Assembly (NCBI GenBank): GCA_003527405.1
Contig: DPXH01000007.1
Location: 1-6,777, forward strand
DNA: 6,777 nt
From: Candidatus Sediminicultor tertius
GTDB lineage: Bacteria > Atribacterota > Phoenicimicrobiia > Phoenicimicrobiales > Phoenicimicrobiaceae
Direction: 5' to 3'
Part shown: positions 6,486 through 6,777 of the stretch, in pieces
How the letters are laid out: every line of letters starts with the position of its first letter
How positions within the stretch are numbered: the stretch's first letter is position 1
Notes under the pieces: generated by a model
Told to the model about the DNA's origin: nothing
The model's input: the letters and a program-made list of their open reading frames with translations, nothing else
Databases searched by the model: none
Translations under genes and position numbers: made by a program

Positions 6486-6522
6486 GGGAAACAAAGGTGC
6501 CTGGCACCTTTGTTTCCCTTAT
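6482..6522. repeat. perfect 20-bp inverted repeat between mrfB and radC
   Basis: The left arm ATAAGGGAAACAAAGGTGCC (6482-6501) and the right arm (6503-6522) are exact reverse complements with a single central base, T6502. The mrfB stop codon TAA (6483-6485) lies in the left arm. The right arm is followed by AGAAAAGG rather than a T-run, so a standard terminator is unlikely. The arm ends just before the AAAGGAG ribosome site of radC (6526-6532). It resembles REP- or MITE-type palindromes with a GTGCCTGGCAC core, which I recall from low-GC genomes but cannot confirm here. Confidence 0.92.
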
Positions 6523-6538
6523 AGAAAAGGAGTAAGAG

Positions 6539-6777
6539 ATGGAGAAGAAGAATTATACTGTGAAAGATTGGCCGGATGAAGAAAGACCGAGAGAGAGGTT
6601 AGTCAAGTACGGAGTAGAATATTTGACAGATGCGGAATTATTAGGAATAATATTGGTTAGTGGTTACCAAGGAAAGACTTCAGTGGAATTGGCTAAAGAT
6701 TTATTATCAGAAACTAAAACTTTAAGGAAGTTGGATTTTTTGAGTTTTACTGAGGTGAAATCTTTTAAAGGGATAGG
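6539..6777 (+). CDS. radC: RadC family protein, N-terminal part (cut by window edge)
   Basis: The frame opens at ATG 6539, 6 bases after AAAGGAG (6526-6532), and stays open to the window end (79 codons plus two bases). The translation carries the RadC N-terminal signature: WPDEERPRERLVKYGVEYL (residues 11-29), LTDAELLGIILVSG, GKTSVELAKDLL, and KSFKGIG at the edge, the helix-hairpin-helix region. The C-terminal JAB/MPN domain with its H-x-H-P-S-G and S-x(2)-D zinc motif would lie beyond the window. RadC (also called YsxA) was once linked to DNA repair, but its biochemical role is unsettled. It lies on the same strand, 53 bases after mrfB, with the palindromic repeat between them, so it may be read from the same transcript. 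Confidence 0.93.
   Translation, partial: MEKKNYTVKDWPDEERPRERLVKYGVEYLTDAELLGIILVSGYQGKTSVELAKDLLSETKTLRKLDFLSFTEVKSFKGI

Overview
The window looks like a chromosomal segment of a low-GC bacterium. Coding regions are AT-rich, Shine-Dalgarno sites are of the AGGAGG type, and promoters have extended -10 boxes. The mrfA-mrfB gene pair, best known from Bacillus subtilis and relatives, points to Firmicutes or a similarly AT-rich lineage such as Atribacterota. The sequence alone does not settle the phylum.

Left part (1-1098): a minus-strand gene cut by the window edge starts at 84 and begins like a plasmid pRiA4b ORF-3 family protein. It is divergent from a plus-strand gene of 187 codons (535-1098) across about 450 bases of very AT-rich DNA with candidate promoters on both strands. 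The 187-aa protein is unrecognised; its layout is reminiscent of small PD-(D/E)XK-like hypothetical proteins. This part is visibly AT-richer than the rest and looks accessory.

Middle (1201-1815, minus strand): an unrecognised membrane protein of 204 residues with about six predicted membrane segments. It is convergent with the 187-aa gene and divergent from the repair genes.

Right part (about 1891 to the end): a plus-strand run of four DNA-maintenance genes behind an extended -10 promoter. They are nfo (endonuclease IV, TTG start), mrfA (DEAH-type helicase with a C-terminal four-cysteine cluster), mrfB (DEDDh exonuclease with a TPR-like tail) and the start of radC, cut by the right edge. MrfA and MrfB form a known UvrABC-independent repair pathway in B. 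subtilis; an AP endonuclease beside them suggests a combined excision-repair operon.

The most unusual feature is a pair of unrelated, perfect inverted repeats. One lies between nfo and mrfA (31-bp arms) and one between mrfB and radC (20-bp arms, preceded by a 19-bp palindrome). In both cases the upstream gene reads into the repeat and takes its last residues and stop codon from it, and the repeat ends 3-4 bases before the Shine-Dalgarno of the next gene. They look like REP- or MITE-type elements inserted at gene ends without breaking the operon.
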